From the NCBI RefSeq assembly GCF_002802965.1, contig NZ_NXGA01000001.1, positions 2,551,961-2,615,960 on the forward strand: DNA of 64,000 nucleotides, read 5' to 3'. The position numbers and the translations under genes were made by a program. Below the pieces are notes generated by a model. The model did not search any database. It was not told the DNA's origin and worked only from the letters and a program-made list of their open reading frames with translations. Position 1 is the first letter of the stretch. Each line of letters starts with the position of its first letter. Below are positions 18,287 to 27,759 of the stretch, one piece after another. The stretch is from Sporolactobacillus pectinivorans. GTDB taxonomy: Bacteria > Bacillota > Bacilli > Bacillales > Sporolactobacillaceae.

Positions 18287-18802
18287 AATGATAGGCCTCC
18301 TTTTCGTAAGAGCTTTCAATGCTTTTTACAGCAAATATGCTTTCGGAGTGATTGTCGGCTTTTCTTCTATTTTCCTTCGATATCATTAAGTATACTACGA
18401 GTTAACAAACTATTTTGTCAAAAAATGATTGATTCCTTCAACCATTGATCCTTTTTTTATTTTATTCACCGTCATTGGGAACTCCTACATGTATCCGTTC
18501 AATAAAGAATTATTGAGAAAAACAAATCTAACATTAACATCCGCATAACAACAAACCTCATTATTTGATTTATTATTAAGTTTTGTTGGGTATTCAATCA
18601 AAATAAGCGAAGGAGCGACCTTTTCGGGAAAAGCCATAAGATCATATTGTTTTCTTGTGCCCAGAAACAGTCAACACCTCTAACACCATGAAGCCGGCAA
18701 AATCGTTATTGTATGAATTCTTTTCCGATGTCGTGAGAAGTTGTCCTGAGATGGCCTGTATAGGAGCAATTTAAAGACGACATGATACAAAGGGATGGAA
18801 AA
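18287..18802. other. Intergenic region without recognisable gene
   Basis: AT-rich up to about 18600. A 28-codon plus-strand frame begins at about 18689 (MKPAKSLLYEFFSDV) but has no ribosome site. The promoter of the ABC exporter must lie here; no clear operator was seen. Confidence 0.3.
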
Positions 18803-20542
18803 ATGGGAAATGCGCGGAAAAACGAAGCCCTGTTTTGGCCGGTTATCTGGGACAAAAAATGGCTGATGCTGCTTGGTATTTTAACGATGCTGGTTGGGAC
18901 TGTCCTCAGCTTGCTGTCCCCATGGGTCATGAGAACGCTGATTGACGATGTTATCCCGCGAAACAAATTATCACTGCTCTCCATCTACATTCCTGCCCTC
19001 ATCCTCCTCCCGGTTGTTGCAACTGCGTTTACCGCCGTTCAAACATTCATATTCACTTATATCGGTGGTGAGACTACAGATCATCTACGTGCGAAGGTCA
19101 TTGCGAAAATCTTGAGGCTGTCCCCAAGGGTGCTGAATAACATGACCGTGGGTGATCTGGTTCATCGAATCACGCGAGTCTGCGGGATGATCGGGGACGT
19201 TTATGTAGCAAATCAATTACTTCCGTCCTTGACCAGTATTTTAACCTTTCTGGGGACATTCGCTTTTATGTTATATCTGAATTTCCGTCTGACTCTTGTA
19301 TCCCTCTCCGTGATTCCTCTCGCCATCACAAGCGCCAGGTTACTGGGTTCATATGTTGAGCGTAATATGACCCGGTCATCAGCATTAATAACGAAGGGGC
19401 AGTCATTTTTCACTGAATTAGTGAGCGGTATCAAAACGGTTCAATTGTTTGCGCAAAACACCCAGGAGCAGGCGAGAGCGGATGAATGGCGCCGTCAGCA
19501 GAAACCCTTGCGCACAAAAACCAGTATCGCCAATACTTTTTACAGACAGGTATTATCCGTTTTTATACAGTCCCTTGCTATTGGCATTGTTTTTTCCACA
19601 GGCGTTTATTTTATCGTCAACCACGTACTGACACTCGGGATACTGATTGCTTTCATGATGTACGTCCCTCAACTTTACTCAGGGGTGAACAGCATTCAGG
19701 GGATTTATGTCTGGACAAAGAATATTAATCCCACGCTGAAACAGATGCGTGAAACCTTTCTCCTGTCACCTGAGCTGAGTGACCGTCCGAATGCCAGACC
19801 CGTGCAGGACGTTAAAGGAACGATTGAATTCCGGGATGTTTCATTCCAATATCAAAATGACCGCAGTGGACTCCATCACATATCGTTCAAGATCGATTCC
19901 GGAGAATTTCTAGGGATTGTCGGGCCCACTGGCGGTGGAAAGAGCACCATTCTTGAACTGATCACCCGATTTCTAGATCCGGATACGGGTTCTCTATTCA
20001 TTGACGGGACTGACATCCGCGACTATCAGCTGGCGGATCTCAGAAGAAACATTGCAGTCGTCTCTCAGGATGTTTTTCTCTGGAATCGGTCGCTCCGGGA
20101 CAATTTGTCGTACGGCTCACCCCAGGCTACGGAAGATGAAATTAAAGAAGTGGCAAGAATCGTACAGATGGGCGATTTCATCAATGCCCTTCCACAGAAA
20201 TATGACACGATCGTTGGTGAACGCGGGGTTCACCTATCCGGTGGCGAACGACAGCGTATCTCTATTGCCCAAGCTATTTTACGTCATCCGCAAATTTTAT
20301 TACTGGATGAACCTTCCTCTGCCCTCGATGCCAATACTGAGCAGGCCATACAGCAGTATGTCGAGAAATTATTCCATGGGAAAACGTTAATCGTTGTGGC
20401 ACACCGCCTGATCACAGTACGCCACGCCTCCAAAATCATCGTGGTGCAAAACGGGACGATCATTGAACAGGGTTCACACCAGGACTTGATGAACGCTCAC
20501 GGTGTCTATCAAGAGATGTGCCTCAAACAGCAGATACGATGA
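18803..20542 (+). CDS. ABC exporter, fused membrane and ATPase domains
   Basis: A half-transporter of 579 residues that works as a dimer. Six membrane segments lie at about 20-300. The ATPase domain has Walker A GPTGGGKST, Q-loop VVSQDVFLW, signature LSGGERQR, Walker B ILLLDEPSSALD and H-loop AHRL. The second ATG (18803) has AAAGGGATGG before it and is preferred over 18782. It resembles homodimeric multidrug or lipid exporters (BmrA/MsbA type). It stands alone, so a homodimer is likely. Confidence 0.87.
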   Translation: MGNARKNEALFWPVIWDKKWLMLLGILTMLVGTVLSLLSPWVMRTLIDDVIPRNKLSLLSIYIPALILLPVVATAFTAVQTFIFTYIGGETTDHLRAKVIAKILRLSPRVLNNMTVGDLVHRITRVCGMIGDVYVANQLLPSLTSILTFLGTFAFMLYLNFRLTLVSLSVIPLAITSARLLGSYVERNMTRSSALITKGQSFFTELVSGIKTVQLFAQNTQEQARADEWRRQQKPLRTKTSIANTFYRQVLSVFIQSLAIGIVFSTGVYFIVNHVLTLGILIAFMMYVPQLYSGVNSIQGIYVWTKNINPTLKQMRETFLLSPELSDRPNARPVQDVKGTIEFRDVSFQYQNDRSGLHHISFKIDSGEFLGIVGPTGGGKSTILELITRFLDPDTGSLFIDGTDIRDYQLADLRRNIAVVSQDVFLWNRSLRDNLSYGSPQATEDEIKEVARIVQMGDFINALPQKYDTIVGERGVHLSGGERQRISIAQAILRHPQILLLDEPSSALDANTEQAIQQYVEKLFHGKTLIVVAHRLITVRHASKIIVVQNGTIIEQGSHQDLMNAHGVYQEMCLKQQIR

Positions 20543-20603
20543 GGGCTAGTGTGCCTCTATATGACTTTGAATTAGGAATTGTCTTGGTAAAAAAAGTTTC
20601 ATT

Positions 20604-20641
20604 GAGCCTATGAGTGCATCATCTCAAATGGGCTCTTTTTT
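20604..20641 (+). terminator. Terminator of the ABC exporter gene
   Basis: GAGCC (20604-20608) pairs with GGCTC (20630-20634) plus flanking pairs, followed by seven T. It overlaps the 3' end of the convergent MFS gene. Confidence 0.6.
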
Positions 20642-22261
20642 TGTCGGACGCTTTTCATGTTCATCAACATCAACGAACTCTTTTTTACGATCTGTAAATA
20701 GTCCAAAAATAGATGAAAGTAGAATAATGAATCCGGCGGCTCCAAAAGTCTTAGTGAATGCAGTAACACTCTTTGCGTTTTTGCTAGTGTGTAACTCTTT
20801 CATTAATTTTTCAACTCGAATTTGTTGATCATTCAAATTAAAAAGCCTCAATATTTTATCTGACCCGTTCGACAAAGCGATATGATCGTTATTATTCAGA
20901 ACACCTTTTTTGACATCACGCACAATCATTTTTTTAACTGACGGCTGGATTTGCGAATGGCTAATGGTTGTTATGGCCTGATTTTCTATTTGTGCTTTTG
21001 CGGTGTCGATGTTGTGACTCATCATGCCCACGAGTAGGGCAATCCCCATGCAGGTGCCTAATTGTCTGGCCGCATTAACCATTCCTGAAGCAATACCGGC
21101 TTTTACTTGTGGTACGAATTGTACGGATGAAACGATGGCAAGGCTGGATAATCCAAAACCAAAGCCCAGTACAATCATATCTAGAATCATGACAGCAATT
21201 GTTGTATTGAATTTTAGTTGAGCTAGCATGAACAAGCTGATACTCATGAATAAAACACCAGCAAAAATGACTGGCCGATAGTCGTATCGCTGAGCTAACA
21301 TACTGCCTAAAGGCATCGCGATCATCACCATCAAAGATGTGAACATGATGATGTATGCCGCATGAAGTGTGGTAAGATGACGTATGTTCTCCAAGAAGAA
21401 ATTAAAAATCACTGACGAACAGATGATTGAAAATCCACAAATAAAGTATACAATCACTGATGCCGTAAATGTACGTTCTCGAAAAAGAGTGAGTTCAAGC
21501 AGTGGTTCTTCCATTCTCTGCTCTACAAATGTAAACAGGGCCAACGAAAAAAAAGTACCCGCAATCATGAACAATATTGGACGTGAAGTCCAGCCATAGT
21601 CGTACCCTTTAAGTAACACAAAAGTCAATTGAAATAAACCCATCGTTAGAAGAATCATGCCCAGCCCATCAATTTTTTTCGATAGAGTGTCGTCATAGGA
21701 TTCAGTGAAGCAAATTGATGTAAGAACCAATGTGACAATAACAATGGGAACATTGACAAAGAAAATGGCATGCCATGTCGTGAATCTAATGATTAGTCCG
21801 CCAATCGGAGGACCGGCTGCCGCGGCAACAGCAGCAACTGCTCCAATGACACCCACTGCCTGGTTGGCTTTTTCCCTGCCAAATAAGTCTACCGAAAGCG
21901 GGATCATAACTGGTGTTGCAATCGCACCGCCAAGCCCTTGAATCATCCGCATGATGATCAGAAATAACAGCGAGTGCGCCAAACCACATAATACCGATCC
22001 TAATCCAAAAAGCAGTAAACCAATGAGCATGATTCGTTTACGTCCCAACTGATCTGCTAGTTTTGATGCCGGAATCATAGATACTGACAAAACTAATACA
22101 TAGATCGTGCTTACCCAATTACTGTCAATTAGGTTAGCGTGAAAATAGCTCGTAATCGTAGGTAATGCGATATTCGTAATCGTTGTATCGAGTGTCACGA
22201 TAAACATAATCATGGAAAGGGCTGTGAGCCCCAGTATATTTTTCACTTTTTCGCTTAACAA
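20624..22261 (-). CDS. DHA2-type (14-helix) MFS multidrug exporter
   Basis: A protein of 545 residues of the EmrB/QacA branch. Motifs include TLDTTITNIALPTI in helix 1, KLADQLGRKRIML in loop 2-3 and a helix-5 stretch with GAVAAVAAAAGPPIGG. An unusually long hydrophilic loop (about 410-500) precedes the last helix. The TTG at 22261 follows AGAGGTG. The palindrome TTTACTTGGTAAAC lies 40 bases upstream, and the same palindrome precedes the neighbouring marR gene. Regulation by that repressor is therefore likely. It exports hydrophobic or cationic drugs by proton antiport; the substrates are unknown. Confidence 0.87.
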   Translation of the reverse strand: MLSEKVKNILGLTALSMIMFIVTLDTTITNIALPTITSYFHANLIDSNWVSTIYVLVLSVSMIPASKLADQLGRKRIMLIGLLLFGLGSVLCGLAHSLLFLIIMRMIQGLGGAIATPVMIPLSVDLFGREKANQAVGVIGAVAAVAAAAGPPIGGLIIRFTTWHAIFFVNVPIVIVTLVLTSICFTESYDDTLSKKIDGLGMILLTMGLFQLTFVLLKGYDYGWTSRPILFMIAGTFFSLALFTFVEQRMEEPLLELTLFRERTFTASVIVYFICGFSIICSSVIFNFFLENIRHLTTLHAAYIIMFTSLMVMIAMPLGSMLAQRYDYRPVIFAGVLFMSISLFMLAQLKFNTTIAVMILDMIVLGFGFGLSSLAIVSSVQFVPQVKAGIASGMVNAARQLGTCMGIALLVGMMSHNIDTAKAQIENQAITTISHSQIQPSVKKMIVRDVKKGVLNNNDHIALSNGSDKILRLFNLNDQQIRVEKLMKELHTSKNAKSVTAFTKTFGAAGFIILLSSIFGLFTDRKKEFVDVDEHEKRPTKKEPI

Positions 22262-22300
22262 TAGAAAGCACCTCTATGTCTTTATTTATAAACGAAACAA

Positions 22301-22314
22301 TTTACTTGGTAAAC
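22301..22314. promoter_or_regulatory. MarR-type operator before the DHA2 exporter
   Basis: TTTACTTGGTAAAC, an inverted repeat (TTTAC/GTAAA), 40 bases before the exporter start. An almost identical copy precedes the marR gene. Confidence 0.75.
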
Positions 22315-22365
22315 AAAATGAGTAAAAAAAATGACCCAATGATTTGTTTCAGGAAAAAATTATTG

Positions 22366-22836
22366 TTATCTGCTCCGTTCGACGATAATTGACTTGAATA
22401 GTTGTTCTGTTTCGCTTCCCAGTTTCTCTATCTGAACTAATACATCGTTTGGAACAGTTGCATAGATATCGGCAAACTGCTGATTCAAGTGTTTTCTATA
22501 ATGCTGGTGGCTACTATATGCTCTTTGGCCAATAGCTGTCAGGCTTAATACCCTTTCATTTTCAGAATCAGGGGCAAATTTTTTGATCACCAGCCCTTTT
22601 TTCACCAGATTTTGAACCATTTTAGTTGTGGCGCCCTTAGTAATGTTCAAGTATCCAGACAACTTGGTTAGATTGCTGTTTTCATGATCGCCAATAGCTG
22701 CAATCATATGGATTTCTGAAGGGTGAAGCATAATTTCAGTGCCATATGAATCAGTTGTTTTTTCAACCTCGTTATAGAGACTGACAATGCTTTCAAACTG
22801 TTTAATTAGGCTATTAACTAATGCAGTATCGTTCAT
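22366..22836 (-). CDS. MarR-family repressor
   Basis: A protein of 156 residues with the MarR winged-helix fold. The DNA-binding region includes NLTKLSGYLNITKGATTKMVQNLVKKGLV and the wing DSENERVLSLT. It is upstream of and codirectional with the DHA2 exporter, 104 bases apart. TAGGAG precedes the ATG at 22836. Identical operator palindromes before this gene and the exporter indicate autoregulation and control of the pump, relieved by a ligand. Confidence 0.88.
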   Translation of the reverse strand: MNDTALVNSLIKQFESIVSLYNEVEKTTDSYGTEIMLHPSEIHMIAAIGDHENSNLTKLSGYLNITKGATTKMVQNLVKKGLVIKKFAPDSENERVLSLTAIGQRAYSSHQHYRKHLNQQFADIYATVPNDVLVQIEKLGSETEQLFKSIIVERSR

Positions 22837-22853
22837 GTATTTCTCCTAAACAG

Positions 22854-22867
22854 TTTACTTGGTAAAT
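22854..22867. promoter_or_regulatory. MarR-type operator before marR
   Basis: TTTACTTGGTAAAT, 18 bases before the MarR start. It matches the site at 22301 in 13 of 14 positions. Confidence 0.75.
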
Positions 22868-23039
22868 AAATGATAAGTCCGTTTTCAGCTTATGTCAAAT
22901 GAAACCATTTTTATACCGTGAATGCTTCATTCCCTTCAATGCCATAAATCATTGTCCTGAATGGCAGTAAAACTATTAAATTTTCAAAAAACGATGTACC
23001 TTCCCTACTGCAAAGCAAGCATGAGTCGTGCGACAAACT

Positions 23040-23546
23040 TTATCCCTCTACGGAGAAAACGCCGACTTTTTTCTCTGAGAGCGTCATTTCTCTTTCTAAC
23101 TCCATTCCGATATTCTTGGCCACTTTTTGCGAAGCAATATTTCCATTTTGAATGAGAGCAATAAATCGACGCATTCCGCAATTGGATTTTCCATAATCAA
23201 GCAATGCTTTCGCCGCTTCAGTCGCATAACCGTTGTGCCAATAGTTGCGGGCAATCCAGTACCCAATTTCAATTTCCTTAACCCCATTAATGACTTGAGG
23301 TACAAGACCGGCGTGTCCGATCTTGACATTATCTTTTTTTCGGGTTAAGACCATTAGCCCAAAGTCCGGGTTTATTTTATAAGAACCGTAAATCCAGTTT
23401 AAAAATTGCTTTGCACCTTCCCGATTATGGGTTTTTCCACTCCCTATGAAACGGACTTCTTGAGGATCAGAAAGCAGTGACAGTAAAAAATCAAGGTCAT
23501 TATCATTATATTGACGAAAGTGTAATCTTTCAGAAGTGAGATTCAC
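23040..23546 (-). CDS. GNAT acetyltransferase, RimJ/RimL type
   Basis: A protein of 168 residues. The start NLTSERLHFRQYNDND is the classic RimJ-like opening. The acetyl-CoA region contains EIGYWIARNYWHNGYATEAA and motif B is QNGNIASQKVAKNIGM. AAGGAGGG lies seven bases before the GTG at 23546, preferred over the TTG at 23564. These enzymes acetylate protein N-termini or small amines; the substrate is unknown. Confidence 0.82.
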   Translation of the reverse strand: MNLTSERLHFRQYNDNDLDFLLSLLSDPQEVRFIGSGKTHNREGAKQFLNWIYGSYKINPDFGLMVLTRKKDNVKIGHAGLVPQVINGVKEIEIGYWIARNYWHNGYATEAAKALLDYGKSNCGMRRFIALIQNGNIASQKVAKNIGMELEREMTLSEKKVGVFSVEG

Positions 23547-23687
23547 CAAAATTCCCTCCTTCAATTTTTTCTTATAAACAGGAATGCTGGTTTGTAATAA
23601 TTTTTAGGAAAACACGATGAAACTTGCAAAGACTATGAAACTATCTATTGCTAAGTAAATCCTTTGCTCGCAGAAAAAAGTACCAAA

Positions 23688-24113
23688 TTAATTCAGTGTC
23701 CGGTCAAATACTTTTTGCCATTTTTTATTTCTGTAACCCATTTGACTATAAAATTGATGCGCTTTTTCTCTTGTCCCGCCCGAACGTACCCTGATGCCAA
23801 AATATCCCTGTTCCAATGCCCATTTTTCGCACGCTTTTAACAAGATTTTCCCTATGCCAAGTCGTCTGTGCCGGGAGTCAACAACGATTCCGCCAAGTTC
23901 CGCATAGACTCCTTCAAGCAAATGTTTACCGAAAATATGTGCCCACCCGGAAACTAATCCATCCTCATCTTCATAGACAAATAGTGCATGATCATTATTT
24001 TCCAAGATGTATTGAAGTCTTTCCTTGATTTCTGCTTCGCTTTCTTCATAACCGAGCTGGGAGCATAAAGTCCTCAGTTCCTTCACATCGGATATCTGCG
24101 CCGTCCTGATCAC
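23688..24113 (-). CDS. GNAT-family N-acetyltransferase
   Basis: A protein of 141 residues. The acetyl-CoA motif is RHRRLGIGKILLKACEKWA, with ELGGIVVDS before it and AHQFYSQMGYR after it. The GTG at 24113 is preferred because AGAGGTG lies ten bases upstream; the GTG at 24125 is inside that site. The substrate is unknown. Confidence 0.82.
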   Translation of the reverse strand: MIRTAQISDVKELRTLCSQLGYEESEAEIKERLQYILENNDHALFVYEDEDGLVSGWAHIFGKHLLEGVYAELGGIVVDSRHRRLGIGKILLKACEKWALEQGYFGIRVRSGGTREKAHQFYSQMGYRNKKWQKVFDRTLN

Positions 24114-24208
24114 TTTAAATATCACCTCTATAAAAACTATGAGTAGCGTTACCTATTCAAACGGGTAACGCCCAGACATCTGAAATGTTACACAGATGAA
24201 CTAAATAA

Positions 24209-24757
24209 TTAACGTTTTTCACTTCTGCAATAATAATTCGCCTTCTCGAATGAGGCAGGCACGTAACCCATCTGTGTTAGCGCAATTATACGCTCTTCTG
24301 CGTCCGGAATCGCTTTGGTAAGAATCCACGTTACATCGAAATCCTCATAAAAATGCCGATTGGCTATTTCTAAAATACCACAGATCGTCTGCCGATTTTC
24401 GCAGTTGCTCTGTAAATCAATCCGCAACACTCCATGTGAGCCAATGTCAGCCAAAATTCCTCTGTTGAACATTTCAACCGTGCCGACTTTTTCGGATGTA
24501 TCATTTTGCATAACCGTCCAGCGCACAAACCATTTTGTCTGATAGGATCTGTCCCAAAAACTAATCTCATTCTGCATTTGTTCCAAGGTTGTGAAATGAA
24601 AATCGCCGGGACAATTGTCAGCGTTGAAAAATGGAATGGCTTTTTCATCAGAGTAACATCTGAGCAGATCCTCTGCATCCTCCGTTGTAGTCTGTTTCAA
24701 AGTTACTGTTTCATTTTGATAAAACGGACACTCCTCATAAATATTCTTGTGTTTCAT
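24209..24757 (-). CDS. GNAT-like acetyltransferase
   Basis: A protein of 182 residues with a RimJ-like N-terminus (FYQNETVTLKQTTTEDAEDLLRCY) but a weakly conserved acetyl-CoA loop. The segment VLRIDLQSNCENRQTICGIL takes its place. The start at 24757 has AGGAGG eight bases upstream. It is 55 bases downstream of the WYL regulator in the same direction and may be its cotranscribed target. Confidence 0.7.
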   Translation of the reverse strand: MKHKNIYEECPFYQNETVTLKQTTTEDAEDLLRCYSDEKAIPFFNADNCPGDFHFTTLEQMQNEISFWDRSYQTKWFVRWTVMQNDTSEKVGTVEMFNRGILADIGSHGVLRIDLQSNCENRQTICGILEIANRHFYEDFDVTWILTKAIPDAEERIIALTQMGYVPASFEKANYYCRSEKR

Positions 24758-24812
24758 AACCATACCTCCTTGTTTTTCTCCAGCATAGCAGAGGAATGGC
24801 GACAACATGCTG

Positions 24813-25739
24813 TCACAGTTCTTTGTAAAGTTGCAAAATTTCCGTGCATTTTTGGCAAAGACGTTCTTTTAAGTTCTCCGGCTCGATGACTTGTACCAGA
24901 TTTCCGAGTGATAGCAAGGTACTAAACCAAAGTTGCTCATTTTCAGGAAGATGCAACTTCATTATAAAATCGCCGTTCTCATTTTCTGTTTCAATCACAC
25001 CGTTCAGATATTCTATCGCCCGCATTCTGATTTCTGCTTTGCAAAGGAGGCGAATGTCGCTATATTTTCTACAGTCAGTTTCTTCATGCTGTTGCAAAAG
25101 CGTATCCGCGGAGTCATGTTCATGAGAAATTTGCCGGTCAGTCAAATGAATATTTTCCATGCGGACCAGCTTATACAACCGGTAGTCCTCTCTCGCAGGC
25201 AGATAGGCCAACAAGTACCAGGTATACCATTTGTACGCCAGTACGATGGGTTCAACTTCCGGCACGGTAATAAGATTGTCAGAATTGGTGTAATCAAAAG
25301 TAACGATGCGTTTCGTTCCGATGGCTTTTTCAAGCATTTCTAACTTGCGGCTGGTTTCATTGCCCTCTTTCAAAGTGCTGAAATCAAGAAAAATATTGGC
25401 GTCTGGCTTTTGTTGCGGAAACAGTGCGATCATTTTTTCAAGCGTGTCATCGACCACCGGATTATCATAAGCGGAGGCCAGCCCTCTCAGAGCTGTAATG
25501 ATAAAAGAATAATCGCTTTGTCCTGCAACCTGCCGTTCCATTTTAAAACGATCGAGGATCTCGTATCCGCCATTCATACCATAAGCGGAAACAACCGGAA
25601 TTCCCGCCTGGCACAGCGTGTCGATGTCGCGCTGGATCGTCCTGAGTGAAACTTCATACCTCTCGGCGAACGTTTTCGCGCTGACCCGGCCATGATTCAG
25701 TAAATAAATAGTTATGCCAAGCAACCGGTCAATCTTCAT
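24813..25739 (-). CDS. WYL-domain (YafY-type) transcriptional regulator
   Basis: A protein of 308 residues. The N-terminal helix-turn-helix is of DeoR type (VSAKTFAERYEVSLRTIQRDIDTL, 19-42). The WYL domain contains the triad in KWYTWYLLAYLPARED (about 190-205). A WCX-like C-terminal extension follows. Such proteins sense nucleic acid or small ligands and often control stress genes or defence islands. The ATG at 25739 follows GGAG. Confidence 0.87.
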   Translation of the reverse strand: MKIDRLLGITIYLLNHGRVSAKTFAERYEVSLRTIQRDIDTLCQAGIPVVSAYGMNGGYEILDRFKMERQVAGQSDYSFIITALRGLASAYDNPVVDDTLEKMIALFPQQKPDANIFLDFSTLKEGNETSRKLEMLEKAIGTKRIVTFDYTNSDNLITVPEVEPIVLAYKWYTWYLLAYLPAREDYRLYKLVRMENIHLTDRQISHEHDSADTLLQQHEETDCRKYSDIRLLCKAEIRMRAIEYLNGVIETENENGDFIMKLHLPENEQLWFSTLLSLGNLVQVIEPENLKERLCQKCTEILQLYKEL

Positions 25740-25969
25740 ACAGACAACTCCATTATTTTGTTCTACGGTCCAAGTTCTCTCTCAATCCAAGACATAATAC
25801 GAGTTTAATTTATTTATGCGGAAAATAATGCTCCGGTTCTATCGATATTTTTTAATATTCGTTATGTACACATGATTAAGACTTGACAACACTGCAGCCT
25901 TTAATCAGGATGCAGACATAAAAAAGCAGTGGATCACGCCCGGTTCAAGTAACGTAAAACCATCCGTTT

Positions 25970-26275
25970 TCAAAAAATTAAAAGCAACAGGTTTCCGACC
26001 AGTAAAGCGATATGAAAAACAAAAAATATTTTAAAACAGACGTTGGCACTGAAACTTTTATTAAATGGGACGCAAAGAAGCATGACAAGAGGAGAAAAAA
26101 ACAAGGCGATACTTTTGTTCAATGTCCACTGCATATAACCGCCAATTTCCATTTGGATCAATCGCGGTGCAAAGGGATAGAAGATTAAGGAAAGTAGAAT
26201 CGAGACGATAAGGAATACCCATCTTGTTCTTTTTTGCATGTATCGGTTAAATAGATCAAAAAAGTAAAACCGCAT
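25970..26275 (-). CDS. Small membrane protein of unknown family
   Basis: A protein of 101 residues with three hydrophobic segments (about 18-36, 52-66, 80-100). A good AAAGGAGGAG precedes the ATG at 26275, which supports that it is real. No family is recognised. It ends near the WYL regulator but is separated by 230 bp without features. Confidence 0.55.
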   Translation of the reverse strand: MRFYFFDLFNRYMQKRTRWVFLIVSILLSLIFYPFAPRLIQMEIGGYMQWTLNKSIALFFSPLVMLLCVPFNKSFSANVCFKIFFVFHIALLVGNLLLLIF

Positions 26276-26388
26276 CCCGGGGCTCCTCCTTTATTTAATT
26301 CAAGTAGCCAATCGGCCGAAAAAAATTCATGATTCTCGCTTCTATTATATTTTTCAGATCAGCATTTTTCAAATGAATTATCGCAGTT

Positions 26389-26526
26389 GTTGATTCCTCC
26401 CTACTTTTTGTTGATTCTGCCATCGTTTGTGTCGATTGTTTCACCTGTTGTGTCGATTCTGATCATGTTTTCGTCGATTCTTCCACAAATTGTGTCGATT
26501 AGATTAAAGCCATGTTTCCGTTGATA
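26389..26526. repeat. 21-bp periodic GTYGATT array, upstream of the NERD gene
   Basis: The heptamer GTTGATT or GTCGATT starts at 26389, 26410, 26431, 26452, 26473 and 26494, always exactly 21 bases apart. A decayed seventh, GTTGATA, is at 26520. The 14 bases between cores vary but tend to end in TTTGT or TTGT. It lies 107-244 bases before the NERD gene. A second array of the same motif and period lies on the other side of that gene. Confidence 0.85.
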
Positions 26527-26632
26527 GTCTTAATTGATGGCGTTTTTTAAGATCCGTCCCTTTGAAAAATAAAAAAGAAATGCGCTGCCTCGTGTCGAAT
26601 TAATAAGTATACCTATATATCGAGGTGTTGAA

Positions 26633-27604
26633 ATGATCCTTAAGAAATTGAAAATCCCGTATCATGTGCTTCAACTTGAATCTGTAGTGCCCCGTTTACG
26701 ACACGGACCGACGCATGAAAAGCTATCAGAAAAGCTCAGAAGGTATCAGTCGGGTTTTAATGGTGAGAAATCAGTCTGTTATCCGCTCAGTTTTCTTCCC
26801 CAAGATGACTATCACCTGATTCACGATCTTCGGTTATGCGATGGTACCCACCACTTTCAAATGGATTGGCTGATCATTCATACAAATTTTATCACTTTGC
26901 TGGAAATCAAAAATTTAGCCGGCATGATCACACTCGATACACGGCTGAATCAAATGAAACGTGAGCTCAATGGAAAAACTGAACTATTTAATGATCCATT
27001 AGTCCAAGCCGAAAACCTGAAAGATCTACTGAATATCTGGATCCGGCAGCACAACCTCTGCTCCATCCCAATCTATGAATTCGTCGTTTTCTCTTCTCCA
27101 CATGCATACGTTCAAACAACGAGTCATGATGACCCTGCTCTTCGAAAAATAGTCAAACCCGCAAATCTGAAACGAACGATAACGGCGTTACCCCAAGTTG
27201 ATTCACGGCATTCACTTACAAAGGAAAAACTGCTGACCTTGGGACATGATATGGTAAGCAGCCACCAAACACGTAAACCCAATCTATTTCAATCAGAAAA
27301 TCTTTCAGTGGATGATATTATGCCTGGTGTCAGATGTCCAAACTGTGGAAGGTTACAAATGAAGAAAGTTGAAGCTTCCTGGTTCTGTTCATCGTGTAAA
27401 ACATTATCAAAGCATGCCGGAATCACGGCATTGCGTGATTACTACCTCATAAACGGCCCCAAAATCACTAATCAGCAATGCAGAAATTTTTTATTAATGG
27501 ACTCTGCTTCTTCAGCGAAACATTTGCTGCAATCCTTGAATTTAAAATATAAGGGCGATAATCGTGGGCGCGTTTATTTTCTGTCTTTTACCGATCTTGA
27601 TTAA
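26633..27604 (+). CDS. NERD-domain protein with C-terminal zinc ribbon
   Basis: A protein of 323 residues. The nuclease-related NERD domain spans about 35-165: GEKSVCYPLSFL, then HHFQMDWLIIH and LLEIKNLAG, which hold the D and E-x-K of the PD-(D/E)xK-like nuclease core. A four-cysteine ribbon (CPNC and CSSC) lies at about 239-260 and suggests nucleic acid binding. CGAGGTG precedes the ATG at 26633. The gene is flanked by two 21-bp repeat arrays and followed by its own terminator. A DNA-processing role is inferred from the fold only. Confidence 0.82.
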   Translation: MILKKLKIPYHVLQLESVVPRLRHGPTHEKLSEKLRRYQSGFNGEKSVCYPLSFLPQDDYHLIHDLRLCDGTHHFQMDWLIIHTNFITLLEIKNLAGMITLDTRLNQMKRELNGKTELFNDPLVQAENLKDLLNIWIRQHNLCSIPIYEFVVFSSPHAYVQTTSHDDPALRKIVKPANLKRTITALPQVDSRHSLTKEKLLTLGHDMVSSHQTRKPNLFQSENLSVDDIMPGVRCPNCGRLQMKKVEASWFCSSCKTLSKHAGITALRDYYLINGPKITNQQCRNFLLMDSASSAKHLLQSLNLKYKGDNRGRVYFLSFTDLD

Positions 27605-27691
27605 ATTTCGATTTGGCTCCATTTTTAGTTGGTACAGATACTAAAACAGTTGATTCTATAAACCAAATTGTTACATTCAGTAAATTAAAGG

Positions 27692-27731
27692 GACGCCTTT
27701 TCACCTCCGACGTGTGAAAAAGCGTCATTTT
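27692..27731 (+). terminator. Terminator of the NERD gene
   Basis: GACGC plus TTTTCAC (27692-27704) pairs with GTGAAAA plus GCGTC (27714-27726), followed by ATTTTTG. It separates the NERD gene from the second array. Confidence 0.8.
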
Positions 27732-27759
27732 TGTACACATTCTGAATTATGGTGCATGT

